From: Pantoea eucalypti
Lineage (GTDB): Bacteria; Pseudomonadota; Gammaproteobacteria; Enterobacterales; Enterobacteriaceae
DNA length: 64,000 nucleotides
Direction of reading: 5' to 3'
Assembly: GCF_009646115.1 (NCBI RefSeq)
Contig: NZ_CP045720.1
Location: 2,480,001 to 2,544,000 of the forward strand
The position numbers and the translations under genes are program-made. The notes beneath the pieces are model-generated. The model saw only the letters and a list, made by a program, of their open reading frames with translations. It was not told where the DNA came from and searched no databases. Of this stretch, positions 9,248-18,153 are shown in pieces; the first letter of the stretch is position 1, and every line of letters begins with the position of its first letter.

Positions 9248-10486
9248 TCAGTTCCCTCTCGCCAGGCCGTTGAGTTCGGCATGCGTCGCATCCGGCGCCA
9301 CCAGCAGTGTGATTTCAACGCGACGGTTACGTGCGCGATTTTCTGCGCTGTTGTTTGGCACCAGCGGATTGCTTTCGCCGCGTCCTTCCGCTTTCACCCG
9401 TGATGGATCTGCCAGTTGCTGTTGCAGCAGGGACTGTACCGACCGCGCGCGTGCCAGCGAAAGCTCAAAGTTGGAGCCGAAGCGCGCACTGCGGATCGGT
9501 ACGTTATCGCTGTAACCAATCACCTGAATCTGGCCACTGACGTTGTTCATGGCGGCGGCAATGCGCTGGATCACGTCGACATAGCGTCCGCGCACGTCGG
9601 TGGCCGCCGAAGCAAACAACCCATCCCCTTTCAGAGTCACTACGCTGCGATCCGCTTCATCACGAACCGCCACCAGCCCGGCATCAATTTCCGGTTTCAG
9701 GAAACCGCGCAGGTCGAGCGTGGCGGGCGGTGGCGGCGCAGGGTTGCCGATCTTCACTTCCGGTAACGTCGTCTGATAGATGCGGGCCAGAACCGGCGAG
9801 GTGTAATCGCCCAGACGCCAGTTGAGCACGATATAGAACAGACAGGCCGCCAGCCCGGCGACTGCGGCGCAGGCCCAGAGCGGGATCATCGGTCGCCACA
9901 GCTTGCGCAGCACCGGCTGATCGGTGGGATGCGGTGACAGCGCCGTCGCGTAATTGCCGCGCACGCTTCTGATCATCTGCAGCAGACGCTGTTTGATGGT
10001 CTCCAGCTGCGAACGGCCATTGTCCAGCACCCGGTAGCGGCCTTCGAACCCCAGCAGCAGGCAGAAGTAGATCAGCTCCAGCATCAGAATGTGGCGTCTT
10101 GGGTTCTGCGACAGCTTGGCCAGTAGCTGGAAAAACTTCTCGCCACCCCAGGTTTCGTTGTGAAACGTCACCAGTAAGCCGTTGCTGGTCCAGACGCCGC
10201 GGCTGCCCCACGGGGTCAGCGCCGCCGCCTCATCCAGCGCGGTACAAAGGCAGTAACGCGCGCCGATGATCACTTCGTAGCCGAGACCGGACTGCTGGCA
10301 GCTCAGCTCGAAGCGGCGAATCTGGTCAATCAGTTGCTGGCGCAGTTGCGCCGGATCGTCATGCGATACCGAATGGCGGATCTGTGGAATCGCGTTAATC
10401 AGGGGGTTAGCCGCCGCGACCAGCACATTCTGGTGGCTGGCATCGGGCGCAAGATCGCTGTGTGATTTTTGTTGTTCCTGCATCAT
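9248..10486 (-). CDS. tssL: T6SS inner-membrane protein TssL with C-terminal OmpA domain
   Basis: 412 residues in two parts. The N-terminal DotU/TssL cytoplasmic domain (YCLCTALDEAA, LMLELIYFCLLLGFEGRYR) is followed by a membrane anchor near residues 205-228. A periplasmic OmpA-like peptidoglycan-binding domain comes at about 290-400, with GYSDNVPIRS, ELSLARARSVQ and NRARNRRVEI. This evolved TssL binds the cell wall directly, so no separate TagL is needed. It lies between tssK and tssM and is probably co-transcribed with them. Confidence 0.96.
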   Translation of the reverse strand: MMQEQQKSHSDLAPDASHQNVLVAAANPLINAIPQIRHSVSHDDPAQLRQQLIDQIRRFELSCQQSGLGYEVIIGARYCLCTALDEAAALTPWGSRGVWTSNGLLVTFHNETWGGEKFFQLLAKLSQNPRRHILMLELIYFCLLLGFEGRYRVLDNGRSQLETIKQRLLQMIRSVRGNYATALSPHPTDQPVLRKLWRPMIPLWACAAVAGLAACLFYIVLNWRLGDYTSPVLARIYQTTLPEVKIGNPAPPPPATLDLRGFLKPEIDAGLVAVRDEADRSVVTLKGDGLFASAATDVRGRYVDVIQRIAAAMNNVSGQIQVIGYSDNVPIRSARFGSNFELSLARARSVQSLLQQQLADPSRVKAEGRGESNPLVPNNSAENRARNRRVEITLLVAPDATHAELNGLARGN

Positions 10487-10503
10487 GCTGCGTGCTCAGT
10501 TTA

Positions 10504-11853
10504 TTATTCTGACTGACTGCGGATGGCCCAGAACTCCATGTTCAGGCCCGGAAACTCACCGGCAAGATGCAGCGCAAAAGCGCCCGAGCGCTCCATCTCT
10601 TTCCATAGCTCGCTGTTCTTATCCAGTTCGAAATAGCTGTATCCGGCATGCCACGGGATCTGCGGCGGCGCGCCAGGCATCGCCCGAAGTGCCAGGCCCG
10701 GTAGTTGCAGCTGCACCAGATCGCGGATTTTACTGACCGGCGCGACTTTCATCTGCGCCGGGAAATGGGTTTTTAGGGTATCAGCCGGCACGCTGGCTTT
10801 TACTGCCAGCACAAAGCCAAACTCATGCACCATGCTGCTTTCCGGTACAGTGGCGACGTTAAGGCCGTGCGAGCGCTGGGTCAGCGGCAGCTGAATCGCG
10901 CTCTCTTCCATGACCTGCGACAGTCCCTGCCGCAACAGCAGCGACAGACGGCTAAAGCAGCTGTGAAGATCGTCATGGTCATAAAGCGGCAGCGCATCAG
11001 GTGCGCGGGCGGGCGTCCAGGTGCTGAGTTCCGCCGCCAGTTGCAGCCAGTGGCTATAGAGCGTTTCAGGATGCAGTAACGGCAGATGTTGCAGATGGCT
11101 GTGCAGGCCAAGCTGACGATTGAGCAGCGCCAGCAGCATAAAATCGACCATATCAGCGCTGTTGAAGCGGCCGGTGCCCGGCGCTCGCTGACTCAGTTGC
11201 TGACTGCGCTGCTGGATCAGCCCGTACAGGTCGTTAAACATGTTTTGCAGTGGACGACTGCTGTTCAGGCCCAGCATCGGCGGGATGTAGTCGCTGTCGA
11301 GCCGGATGTGATTGTCGCTGCGTTTTTCAATCACCTGCGCCACGCCCATCGCAGTCCACTCGGCGGTGAGATCCTGCTCCAGCATCAGACGCAGGCGCAG
11401 CTTGCCGAATTGCACTGTGGCGCTGCCCACGGCCTGTGCGTTGTCATCTTCCACGTCCGCTTCCCAGGCAAGGTAGCGCGCCAGAGAGTCCTGCGACTCC
11501 TGAAAAGCGACGGCTTCGCGGCCATTGCGTCGGGCCGGTATCGCCAGCACGACCTTGCTGCGGTCAACAGAGGCCGGAAGGTCCAGCGGTGCCGGGCCAT
11601 GCTGTGGCTGGCTGAAGGAGAAAAATGTGCCATCCGGCAGGCAGCCGCTGGCGGCGCTCAGCGCCAGTTTTCCCTGACGCAGCAACGCTTCATCAAACTC
11701 CAGATCGTAAAAGCCCCAGGTATAAGCGCGCTGTGACTGGCCCCACTCACGCAGGGTGCTGAGAAGATAATTTTCTGACTGCTGGAAATGATGGGGACGC
11801 AGGAACATCCCCTCGGTCCAGACCACTTTTTCGGCTCTGTTCATAGGCATCAC
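10504..11853 (-). CDS. tssK: T6SS baseplate protein TssK
   Basis: 449 residues. The strongly conserved N-terminus EKVVWTEGMFLRPHHFQQ is present near residue 8. So are LLALLNRQLG in the middle and the C-terminal SYFELDKNSELWKEM, with the final EFWAIRS. TssK trimers link the baseplate to the TssJLM membrane complex. The start overlaps the tssJ stop by 4 nt; an alternative Met lies three codons in. Confidence 0.97.
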   Translation of the reverse strand: MMPMNRAEKVVWTEGMFLRPHHFQQSENYLLSTLREWGQSQRAYTWGFYDLEFDEALLRQGKLALSAASGCLPDGTFFSFSQPQHGPAPLDLPASVDRSKVVLAIPARRNGREAVAFQESQDSLARYLAWEADVEDDNAQAVGSATVQFGKLRLRLMLEQDLTAEWTAMGVAQVIEKRSDNHIRLDSDYIPPMLGLNSSRPLQNMFNDLYGLIQQRSQQLSQRAPGTGRFNSADMVDFMLLALLNRQLGLHSHLQHLPLLHPETLYSHWLQLAAELSTWTPARAPDALPLYDHDDLHSCFSRLSLLLRQGLSQVMEESAIQLPLTQRSHGLNVATVPESSMVHEFGFVLAVKASVPADTLKTHFPAQMKVAPVSKIRDLVQLQLPGLALRAMPGAPPQIPWHAGYSYFELDKNSELWKEMERSGAFALHLAGEFPGLNMEFWAIRSQSE

Positions 11854-12344
11854 TGTTTTTCCACGCGAAGGCCATTAATCCCCGCCACAATGCGCGCATT
11901 CAGCTCGCCATCGTTACGTTTCCAGAACGCCCAGAATGAGGGCGACGCATCTTCAGGCACCGGCAGCGACAGGCGCCAGACTTTGCCGTCCAGCGCCTGA
12001 TATTCCGCCATGATGCCGATGAAGCGTGTCTCCGGCAGGCTCTTGATGCGCAGCGTTTTACTGCGCTGCTCGGGTGTCAGGAAGAACTGCTGGGTATTGA
12101 GTTGTGCGCTGCCCAGTACGGTGGCGGACTGGTTTTGCAGGGAGAAGAAGTCTGCTGACATGAACTCCGCATCGGAGCTCAGTAACAACACCCGGACTTT
12201 CAGCGGCGCACCGCCATTGAGCTGATTCTGTCCTTGCACGTCCAGGTTGTAATAAGCCACAGGCTGCTTACTGCTGCTACAGGCCGCCAGCAGCAACGCC
12301 AGCAGCACTATCAGCCCACCACGCAGTTGAGTTGTTCTCATCAT
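11850..12344 (-). CDS. tssJ: T6SS outer-membrane lipoprotein TssJ
   Basis: 164 residues from the ATG at 12344, which has GGAGGG 5 nt upstream. A lipoprotein signal peptide ends in LLAACSSS (lipobox Cys near residue 22). The mature part shows the TssJ beta-sandwich start VAYYNLDVQGQNQLNGG, then PLKVRVLLL and a C-terminal RIVAGINGLRVEK. It anchors the TssM periplasmic domain to the outer membrane. It is coupled to tssK by a 4-nt overlap. Confidence 0.95.
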   Translation of the reverse strand: MMRTTQLRGGLIVLLALLLAACSSSKQPVAYYNLDVQGQNQLNGGAPLKVRVLLLSSDAEFMSADFFSLQNQSATVLGSAQLNTQQFFLTPEQRSKTLRIKSLPETRFIGIMAEYQALDGKVWRLSLPVPEDASPSFWAFWKRNDGELNARIVAGINGLRVEKQ

Positions 12345-12367
12345 CAAGCCCTCCCTGCTTTTTGCGA

Positions 12368-12964
12368 TTAGTTAATGATCCAGGTTCCGTTGGTGCTGTT
12401 CTGACAGGCAGTGCTGTCACCATTCACCGCGACACAGGTTTTCTTCTTGCTGCTACTGCGCGCACGACGTTTAGGCTGATCGGCTTTAACTGTCTGATCG
12501 TAGAGATCGCTTTTCACCACGGCGCGAAACGGCACATAGCCCGTCAACGTAACTGTCGCCTGCGGCGTGGCAGATTGCGGTGCATCTTTCACGGTAGCCG
12601 TGCCGCTATCCGGTTTCGCTTCTGCAGCCTGGGCCGGTTCACCCAGCGCCAGCCAGTTGTTCTCCACCTGACCAATCACGGTATAGCTTTCACCGGTTTT
12701 CAGCGTCTCCACCACCTTGCCACCGTAGCCTGGCTGGCTCATCACCGAGCCAGGATAGAGCGCGCGGTAAGTCTCGTTAATCGGGCTGAACTGCGCGGGG
12801 GGTTTTACGGCATAACGGTGGCTGAGTGCTACGCCGTCCACCGTGCTGGTGACCAGTGTGTCATCGGTCATTTTCGGCGGTGTTTTACAACCCGCGAGAG
12901 AGAAAACAAACATCAGGCCTAGTGCAATGTGGAGCTTCGCCATTTTTTTCATGTTGTGTTCCAT
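12368..12964 (-). CDS. T6SS-linked lipoprotein with SH3-like domain
   Basis: 198 residues with a lipoprotein signal (FVFSLAGCKTPP, Cys near 26). The middle part looks like a bacterial SH3 domain: GYGGKVVETLKTGESYTVIGQVENNWLAL at about residues 78-107. A proline/alanine-rich linker, a basic stretch (RRARSSSKKK) and a Cys-containing tail follow. It is the first gene of the T6SS transcript, 23 nt upstream of tssJ, and AGGA lies 5 nt before the ATG. Bacterial SH3 domains often bind peptidoglycan, so an accessory wall-binding or scaffold role for the membrane complex is possible. That is inference; I do not know a named Tss/Tag homologue. Confidence 0.7.
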   Translation of the reverse strand: MEHNMKKMAKLHIALGLMFVFSLAGCKTPPKMTDDTLVTSTVDGVALSHRYAVKPPAQFSPINETYRALYPGSVMSQPGYGGKVVETLKTGESYTVIGQVENNWLALGEPAQAAEAKPDSGTATVKDAPQSATPQATVTLTGYVPFRAVVKSDLYDQTVKADQPKRRARSSSKKKTCVAVNGDSTACQNSTNGTWIIN

Positions 12965-13960
12965 TCATATCCTGGAGAGAGGCCAAAGGCCGGTTGTGAG
13001 TGTTGAAAATTTAGAAACAGGGCTTGAAAGAAGCGCAATCAGGGCCATTCAGAATGATCATTCTTAAACGAACGGCGCAAAACTGTTGCGTAACCTTACA
13101 AAAAACGATCAGTTAAAGTTAAGTATGAAAAACCATCAGCGAAGGTATGAGCGGGAATGGAGAAGAATCTGACCTGGCAATAAACGATCAGAAACATGAT
13201 CAATTTTTTCCCGGCAAATTTTAGCAGGCAGGCAAAACCCAAGTTTTACTAATGCCATCCCTGGTCGTAAAACCGACAAACTGAATACGATTTACATACA
13301 TAACGCTATTCGCTTACGAAATAAAATGACTTAACACTCCTGTTAACACATGAATTAAATGCTTAAATTTCATGTATTTATTATCATTATAAAATTTCAT
13401 AGCTACCGCACGAGCCAGGTAGTCCCTGCCCGTGGGTCCGAAATTACGATCCATGTGTAAATATAAGCTGCGAGTTTACAGAAGATTGACAAAATTTCAA
13501 CGGGCCTATTTCATTAGAATTTACTTAAGAAATAATTAACTAAATAAGTTAAGCCAAATATGTCGAGCTTTTAAGCACCCACTTAGGACAAATCTTAACA
13601 ACATGCAAAAATATAAAGTATTTTTACAAATTAGTGTTTTCACCCCTGAAGCATCATTAAAGTAACTCATGTAAAAAGTGGCGCTGATTGCGGGTGACGG
13701 AAGCGTGGTGAGAAAAGGCATCCTTCACTGAAGTGCCGTTAAAGCGGCAGGATTTATCTGTAAAGAGACAATTTATCAATGAGTTAATTGATTGAATGAC
13801 AGCGTTGCCGTGAGTGAAGAAGGGAAAGGAATTAAGGCAGATAAGCGAAACGCTACACGGCCACACTCTGTGCGCAGCCAGGACTGATTAAGTGTTCTTT
13901 ACAAAAATCTGACCGCTGATAAGTTTAAGTGTGTCAGCAGGTTACAAAATCGGGACATAA
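12965..13960. other. 1-kb AT-rich non-coding region upstream of the T6SS operon
   Basis: About 1 kb with no convincing gene; two overlapping minus-strand ORFs (61 and 69 codons) have no ribosome site and no family resemblance. The part next to the T6SS carries a perfect 14-bp palindrome (13051-13064) and two copies of AACGATCAG (13104-13112 and 13183-13191). The T6SS promoter must lie here. The base composition is clearly lower in GC than in the tss genes, as is common for silenced or acquired promoter DNA. Confidence 0.6.
13051..13064. promoter_or_regulatory. Palindrome in the T6SS leader, possible operator
   Basis: AGAATGATCATTCT is a perfect 14-bp palindrome, 87 bp upstream of the first T6SS-linked start codon. 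It could be a dimeric regulator site. No regulator gene is adjacent, so the ligand is unknown. Confidence 0.4.
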
Positions 13961-13963
13961 AAA

Positions 13964-13983
13964 AACCACGCCTCAGCGTGGTT
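13964..13983 (-). terminator. Rho-independent terminator of the aldehyde dehydrogenase gene
   Basis: AACCACGC and GCGTGGTT form an 8-bp stem with a CTCA loop. On the minus strand the stem is followed by a run of T residues, 39 nt after the dehydrogenase stop codon. Confidence 0.85.
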
Positions 13984-14021
13984 TAACGGTAACAAACGGA
14001 AAAATTATTTGGTGAGGTCGA

Positions 14022-15542
14022 TCAGAAGAAGCCCAGCGGCTCGATGCTGTAACTGACCAGCAGGTTTTTGGTCTGCTGATAGTGGTCCAGCATCATTTTG
14101 TGCGTCTCGCGACCAATACCCGATTTTTTATACCCACCAAACGCGGCGTGTGCCGGATAGAGATGGTAGCAGTTAGTCCAGACGCGACCGGCTTTAATCG
14201 CCCTGCCCACCCGATAAGCACGGTTGATATCTCGCGTCCAGACGCCCGCACCCAGCCCATAAATAGAGTCGTTAGCGATGCTGACCGCTTCCGCCTCATC
14301 CTTAAAAGTGGTGATGCCGATCACCGGTCCAAAGATCTCCTCCTGGAAAACCCGCATGCTGTTGTTGCCTTTCAGCAGGGTGGGCTGAATGTAGTAACCG
14401 CTGTTAAGTTCATCATCCAGCTTCTCAACACCCCCACCCACCAGCACTTCAGCTCCCTCCTGACGGGCAACCTCAAGGTAAGAGAGAATTTTATCAAACT
14501 GCTGCTGTGACGCCTGCGCGCCGACCATGGTCTCGGTGTCCAGCGGATCGCCCCGTTTAATGGTTTTTACCCGCTTCATTACGGCGGCCATAAACGGTTC
14601 GTAGATGGACTCCTGCACCAGTGCACGTGACGGACAGGTACAGATTTCGCCCTGATTCAGGAAGCCCAGCACCACGCCTTCAGCGGCTTTCTCAATAAAG
14701 CTCTCTTCCGCCTGCATGATGTCTTCAAAGAAGATGTTGGGTGATTTGCCCCCCAGTTCGACCGTTGAGGGAATCAGGCTTTTCGCTGCCAGTTCCAGAA
14801 TGTGACCCCCGGTCGCGGTAGAGCCGGTAAAGGCCACCTTAGCAATGCCGGAGTGAGAAGCCAGCGCTTCGCCTGCCTCTTTACCAAAGCCGTGCACCAC
14901 GTTCAGCACGCCTGGCGGCAGCAGGTCTTTAATCAGATCGACAAAAACGGTGATCGACAGCGGCGTCTGTTCTGCCGGTTTGAGTACAACGCAGTTACCT
15001 GCGCCCAGCGCCGGCGCCAGTTTCCAGGCCGCCATTAACAACGGGAAGTTCCAGGGGATAATTTGCGCCACCACGCCCAGCGGCTCGTGGAAATGGTAGG
15101 CAGCGGTGAACTCATCAATCTCTGCCGCACTGCCTTCCTGCGCCCGCACACAACCGGCAAAGTAGCGGAAGTGATCGACCGCCAGCGGCATATCCGCCGC
15201 CAGCGTTTCGCGTACCGGTTTCCCATTGTCCCAGGTTTCATAGACCGCCATGGTCTCCAGATGCTGTTCCAGCCGATCGGCGATCTTCAGTAACAGCAGA
15301 GAACGTTGTTGTGGCGATGTCTTTCCCCAGGCGTCAGCCGCCGCAGCCGCAGCGGCGACGGCGTTATCAACATCGGCGGCATCTGAGCGGGGAAATTCAC
15401 CGGCCGCAGAGCCGTTCACTGGCGAAGTATTGGTGAAGTAGTTGCCGTTCACCGGCGCGACGAATTCACCATTAATGAAGTTGCCATAATTCTTTTGTAA
15501 TGTGATCAGAGAACCCTGTTCTCCGGGGGCGGCGTAACGCAT
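14022..15542 (-). CDS. NAD(P)-dependent aldehyde dehydrogenase (AldB/ExaC type)
   Basis: 506 residues from the ATG at 15542 ([16 protein letters not shown]), chosen because AGGAG lies 7 nt upstream. It oxidises small aldehydes, probably acetaldehyde, to acids in the cytosol. Visible motifs are the [13 protein letters not shown] nucleotide-binding region, [17 protein letters not shown] (catalytic Glu) and [11 protein letters not shown] (catalytic Cys, about residue 300). Also present are [10 protein letters not shown] and a C-terminal [20 protein letters not shown] segment. Length and motifs match the AldB/ExaC group, known from ethanol and stress metabolism. It stands alone with its own terminator. 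Substrate choice is inferred. Confidence 0.88.
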   Translation of the reverse strand: MRYAAPGEQGSLITLQKNYGNFINGEFVAPVNGNYFTNTSPVNGSAAGEFPRSDAADVDNAVAAAAAAADAWGKTSPQQRSLLLLKIADRLEQHLETMAVYETWDNGKPVRETLAADMPLAVDHFRYFAGCVRAQEGSAAEIDEFTAAYHFHEPLGVVAQIIPWNFPLLMAAWKLAPALGAGNCVVLKPAEQTPLSITVFVDLIKDLLPPGVLNVVHGFGKEAGEALASHSGIAKVAFTGSTATGGHILELAAKSLIPSTVELGGKSPNIFFEDIMQAEESFIEKAAEGVVLGFLNQGEICTCPSRALVQESIYEPFMAAVMKRVKTIKRGDPLDTETMVGAQASQQQFDKILSYLEVARQEGAEVLVGGGVEKLDDELNSGYYIQPTLLKGNNSMRVFQEEIFGPVIGITTFKDEAEAVSIANDSIYGLGAGVWTRDINRAYRVGRAIKAGRVWTNCYHLYPAHAAFGGYKKSGIGRETHKMMLDHYQQTKNLLVSYSIEPLGFF

Positions 15543-15775
15543 GGTCATTCTCCTGACAGGTGACTGATGTAACAATGATGAAACTTATTATTAACATGAA
15601 GCATCATTGAGAGCCTGTCAGGTCTGTTATCCGGAAACTGTGACCGCCCCGAAGGAATAGGCGTTTCCGCTTCGTCTTTAGATAATTCCGACTTTTACCC
15701 AAACGGCTGTTCAAAGAGAAACTTCTGCGGCACAAAGAGGGTCAACCTGAGGACAAATTCATTCTGGAGATGAAC

Positions 15776-16339
15776 ATGCTGGCTTCAGCTATTACCCTGA
15801 TGCGCGCTAAAGCCAATTTCGTGCATCAGTTTATCCGCAACCCACGCAAGATGGGCAGCATTACGCCCTCATCTGAGGCGTTGTGCCGCGCCATGATCGC
15901 ATCAGTCGAATGGCCTGAAACATTACGTGTTGCCGAACTCGGCGCGGGTGATGGGGTGCTGACGCGCTGGATACTGGAGCAGATGTCACCTGATGCCACG
16001 CTGGATGCTTTTGAGATCAGTAACACGCTGGCAGACAAACTTGTTGCGATGGATGATCCACGCATGACAGTACGGACCTGTTCTGCGGAGTACCTGAGCG
16101 GGGAATATGACGTGATTTTCTCTGGCCTGCCGCTGCTGTCACTTCCGCCTGAGCTGCGTGAAGCCATTCTGCGCGCGGTTTATAACGCCCTCGGCCCCAA
16201 GGGCGTGTTTGTACAGTTCCAGTACACCTCGCTGACCCAGCCTGACTTGTCGCGCTACTTCACCTGGGAGCGCCAGCGGGTGCTGAAAAACGTGCCACCC
16301 GCCTGGGTCTATCGCTGTACGCGTCACTACGCGCCCTGA
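15776..16339 (+). CDS. Class I SAM-dependent methyltransferase (PmtA-like)
   Basis: 187 residues from the ATG at 15776, chosen over an ATG 6 nt earlier because GGAG lies 6 nt upstream. SAM-binding motif I is AELGAGDGVLTRWIL near residue 58. It is followed by an acidic DAFEISN (motif II) and YDVIFSGLPLLSLP (motif IV). The N-terminal FVHQFIRNPRKMGSITPSS is typical of the phospholipid N-methyltransferase/rRNA-dimethylase-like group. The actual acceptor is unknown. The 3' end overlaps the convergent amidotransferase gene by 13 nt. Confidence 0.75.
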   Translation: MLASAITLMRAKANFVHQFIRNPRKMGSITPSSEALCRAMIASVEWPETLRVAELGAGDGVLTRWILEQMSPDATLDAFEISNTLADKLVAMDDPRMTVRTCSAEYLSGEYDVIFSGLPLLSLPPELREAILRAVYNALGPKGVFVQFQYTSLTQPDLSRYFTWERQRVLKNVPPAWVYRCTRHYAP

Positions 16340-17052
16340 GCACGCCCCATTGCCGGGCGCGTCTGTTGCCAGAACGTCACCAGCAACTCGCGCGCCCAGT
16401 CTTTCCCTTCAATCTCGTTTGCCCCATCCTCTGCGCAGCCCTGCGGCGTACAGACGTTCATGATGTGCCGTGAAAATTCGGGATGAAACTGCACTGAGAG
16501 CGCCTGCGGTGTATAGCGCACAATCTGGCAGCCATCGCGTGCAGACGCGGCCAGCACCTGCGCCTGAGGCGGCGCGCTGATAACCGACTGACGATGCGAT
16601 AGCCAGACGCTGAAATCCTGTGGCAGGTTTTGCAGCAGCGGATCGCGCTGCGCCTGAGCTGAGCAGCGAATCGGTAACAGACCACGCTCCCATCCATTGG
16701 GGTTATCTGCCACTTCGCCGCCCAGCGCATAGGCCATCAGCTGATGACCATAGCAGACGCCCAGCAGCGGCAGATCATGATCAATCGCTGCCCGAATCCA
16801 TGCGGCACTGCGTTCGCTCCACTCAGCGTGATCGGTGACCATCGCCCAGGAACCGCTGAGGATCGCCCCGGATATCTGATCGAAATCGGGTAATGCCTCG
16901 CCCAGATGGGGCCGGACAATCAGGTACGCATCAGGTTGCAAATCCAGCGCATCAATAAACCAGCGTGGCTGTTCACCAATCTCTGAGACGACGTTTGCGG
17001 GTGGGACTTCAAGCTGAATTAACGCAAGGGGTAACGCGGACACAGGTGTCAT
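16327..17052 (-). CDS. Class I glutamine amidotransferase-like protein
   Basis: 241 residues. It has the catalytic Cys in LLGVCYGHQLMAYALGG (about 95-111) and the His-Glu pair in VQFHPEFSRHI, as in GMP-synthase-like amidotransferase domains. The protein is a stand-alone domain with no synthase part. Similar proteins hydrolyse glutamine or gamma-glutamyl compounds, but the substrate cannot be read from the sequence. AGGAA lies about 9 nt before the ATG. It converges on the methyltransferase gene with a 13-nt overlap. Confidence 0.8.
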   Translation of the reverse strand: MTPVSALPLALIQLEVPPANVVSEIGEQPRWFIDALDLQPDAYLIVRPHLGEALPDFDQISGAILSGSWAMVTDHAEWSERSAAWIRAAIDHDLPLLGVCYGHQLMAYALGGEVADNPNGWERGLLPIRCSAQAQRDPLLQNLPQDFSVWLSHRQSVISAPPQAQVLAASARDGCQIVRYTPQALSVQFHPEFSRHIMNVCTPQGCAEDGANEIEGKDWARELLVTFWQQTRPAMGRAQGA

Positions 17053-17222
17053 ACCGAATCGGTTCCTTAAGAAGTCGTTTCAAATCAGTCTGCCAGCATC
17101 GCACGCAAAAGTCTCAGCGGCTGCGCGGCAATTGCAGAAAATTTGTTGCTGCGATTGGCTGGAATGCCGCAGTTCGTGCCATCATTAGCGGGCTAAGCAA
17201 AAATCATCAAAAGGATATTATC

Positions 17223-18107
17223 GTGGCTGTGCGGCATTTTTTTCTGATTCTGATGGTGGTTTCAATCTGGGCCTTCAACAACGTTGCCGTGAAATGGGGC
17301 CTGCTGGAGCTGCCGCCTCTGTTTCTGACGTTTATGAGATTTGTGGTCGTGGCCATCGTGCTGGTGCCGTTTTGTCGGATTAACCGTCAGCAGTTGCCCT
17401 GGCTGTTGCTGCTGGCGTTTACGTTCGGCTTTATGCACTTCTCGCTGCTGTTTGTGGGCCTGCGCTACACCGATGCCGGCACCGGTGCGATTGTGGTGCA
17501 GTTAGGTACGCCCATTGCGATGCTGCTGGCAATGGTGGTGTTGAAAGAGAAGCTGAAGCTGGTGCAGTTGATGGGCATTATGATCTCGCTGAGCGGCGTG
17601 GTCGTGCTCTCCGGCAGCCCGACGATTCCGTCCTGGTGGGTGCTTTGTCTGCTGCTGTGCAGCGCCACCGGCTGGGCCGTCAGTAATCTGATTGTGAAGA
17701 AGTCACCGCCGATAAAGCCCTTAACCATGACCGGATGGATTGCGTTTCTGGCGATTCCAATCACAGGCGCGTCCAGCTTTGTGATGGAGTCGAACCAGCT
17801 CTATGCCCTGCAGCATGCAGGCTGGCACGGCTGGTTCGCGATTCTCTACAGCGCCATCGCCTCATCGATTGTGGCGTATACGCTGTGGTATATGCTGCTA
17901 AAGAAATATAACGTCAATCTGATCATGCCCTACTCGCTGCTGACGCCGGTTTTATCCGTGCTGATGGGGATTGTGGTACTCGGTGACAGCCTGAACAGCT
18001 TTAAGATTATCGGTGCTTCACTGGTGATCCTCGGCACGGCCATCGCGGTGATTAACCTGCGTAACCTGCGGATGCATGCCCGCTTCCCGCGCCTGCGGCG
18101 GCGTTAA
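17223..18107 (+). CDS. EamA/DMT-family transporter
   Basis: 294 residues from a GTG at 17223 (MAVRHFFLILMVVSIWAFNNV). This start is preferred to upstream in-frame codons because AAGGA lies 7 nt before it and it opens straight into the first membrane segment. Ten hydrophobic segments in two EamA repeats are visible; the second repeat starts near WVLCLLLCSATGWAVSN. The protein should export small metabolites or amino acids across the inner membrane. The last residues are basic (FPRLRRR), in line with a cytoplasmic C-terminus. The substrate is unknown. Confidence 0.82.
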   Translation: MAVRHFFLILMVVSIWAFNNVAVKWGLLELPPLFLTFMRFVVVAIVLVPFCRINRQQLPWLLLLAFTFGFMHFSLLFVGLRYTDAGTGAIVVQLGTPIAMLLAMVVLKEKLKLVQLMGIMISLSGVVVLSGSPTIPSWWVLCLLLCSATGWAVSNLIVKKSPPIKPLTMTGWIAFLAIPITGASSFVMESNQLYALQHAGWHGWFAILYSAIASSIVAYTLWYMLLKKYNVNLIMPYSLLTPVLSVLMGIVVLGDSLNSFKIIGASLVILGTAIAVINLRNLRMHARFPRLRRR

Positions 18108-18153
18108 TCCGGCGTGCTATGCTTGAGAAATGACCTTTCTCAGGGAGCACAAC

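Noticed and set aside
13536..13866. Two overlapping minus-strand ORFs of 61 and 69 codons
   Set aside because: No ribosome site, no domain-like pattern, AT-rich intergenic DNA.
16965..17222. N-terminal extension of the EamA transporter
   Set aside because: The added 86 residues are antisense to the amidotransferase gene. The GTG at 17223 has a good ribosome site.
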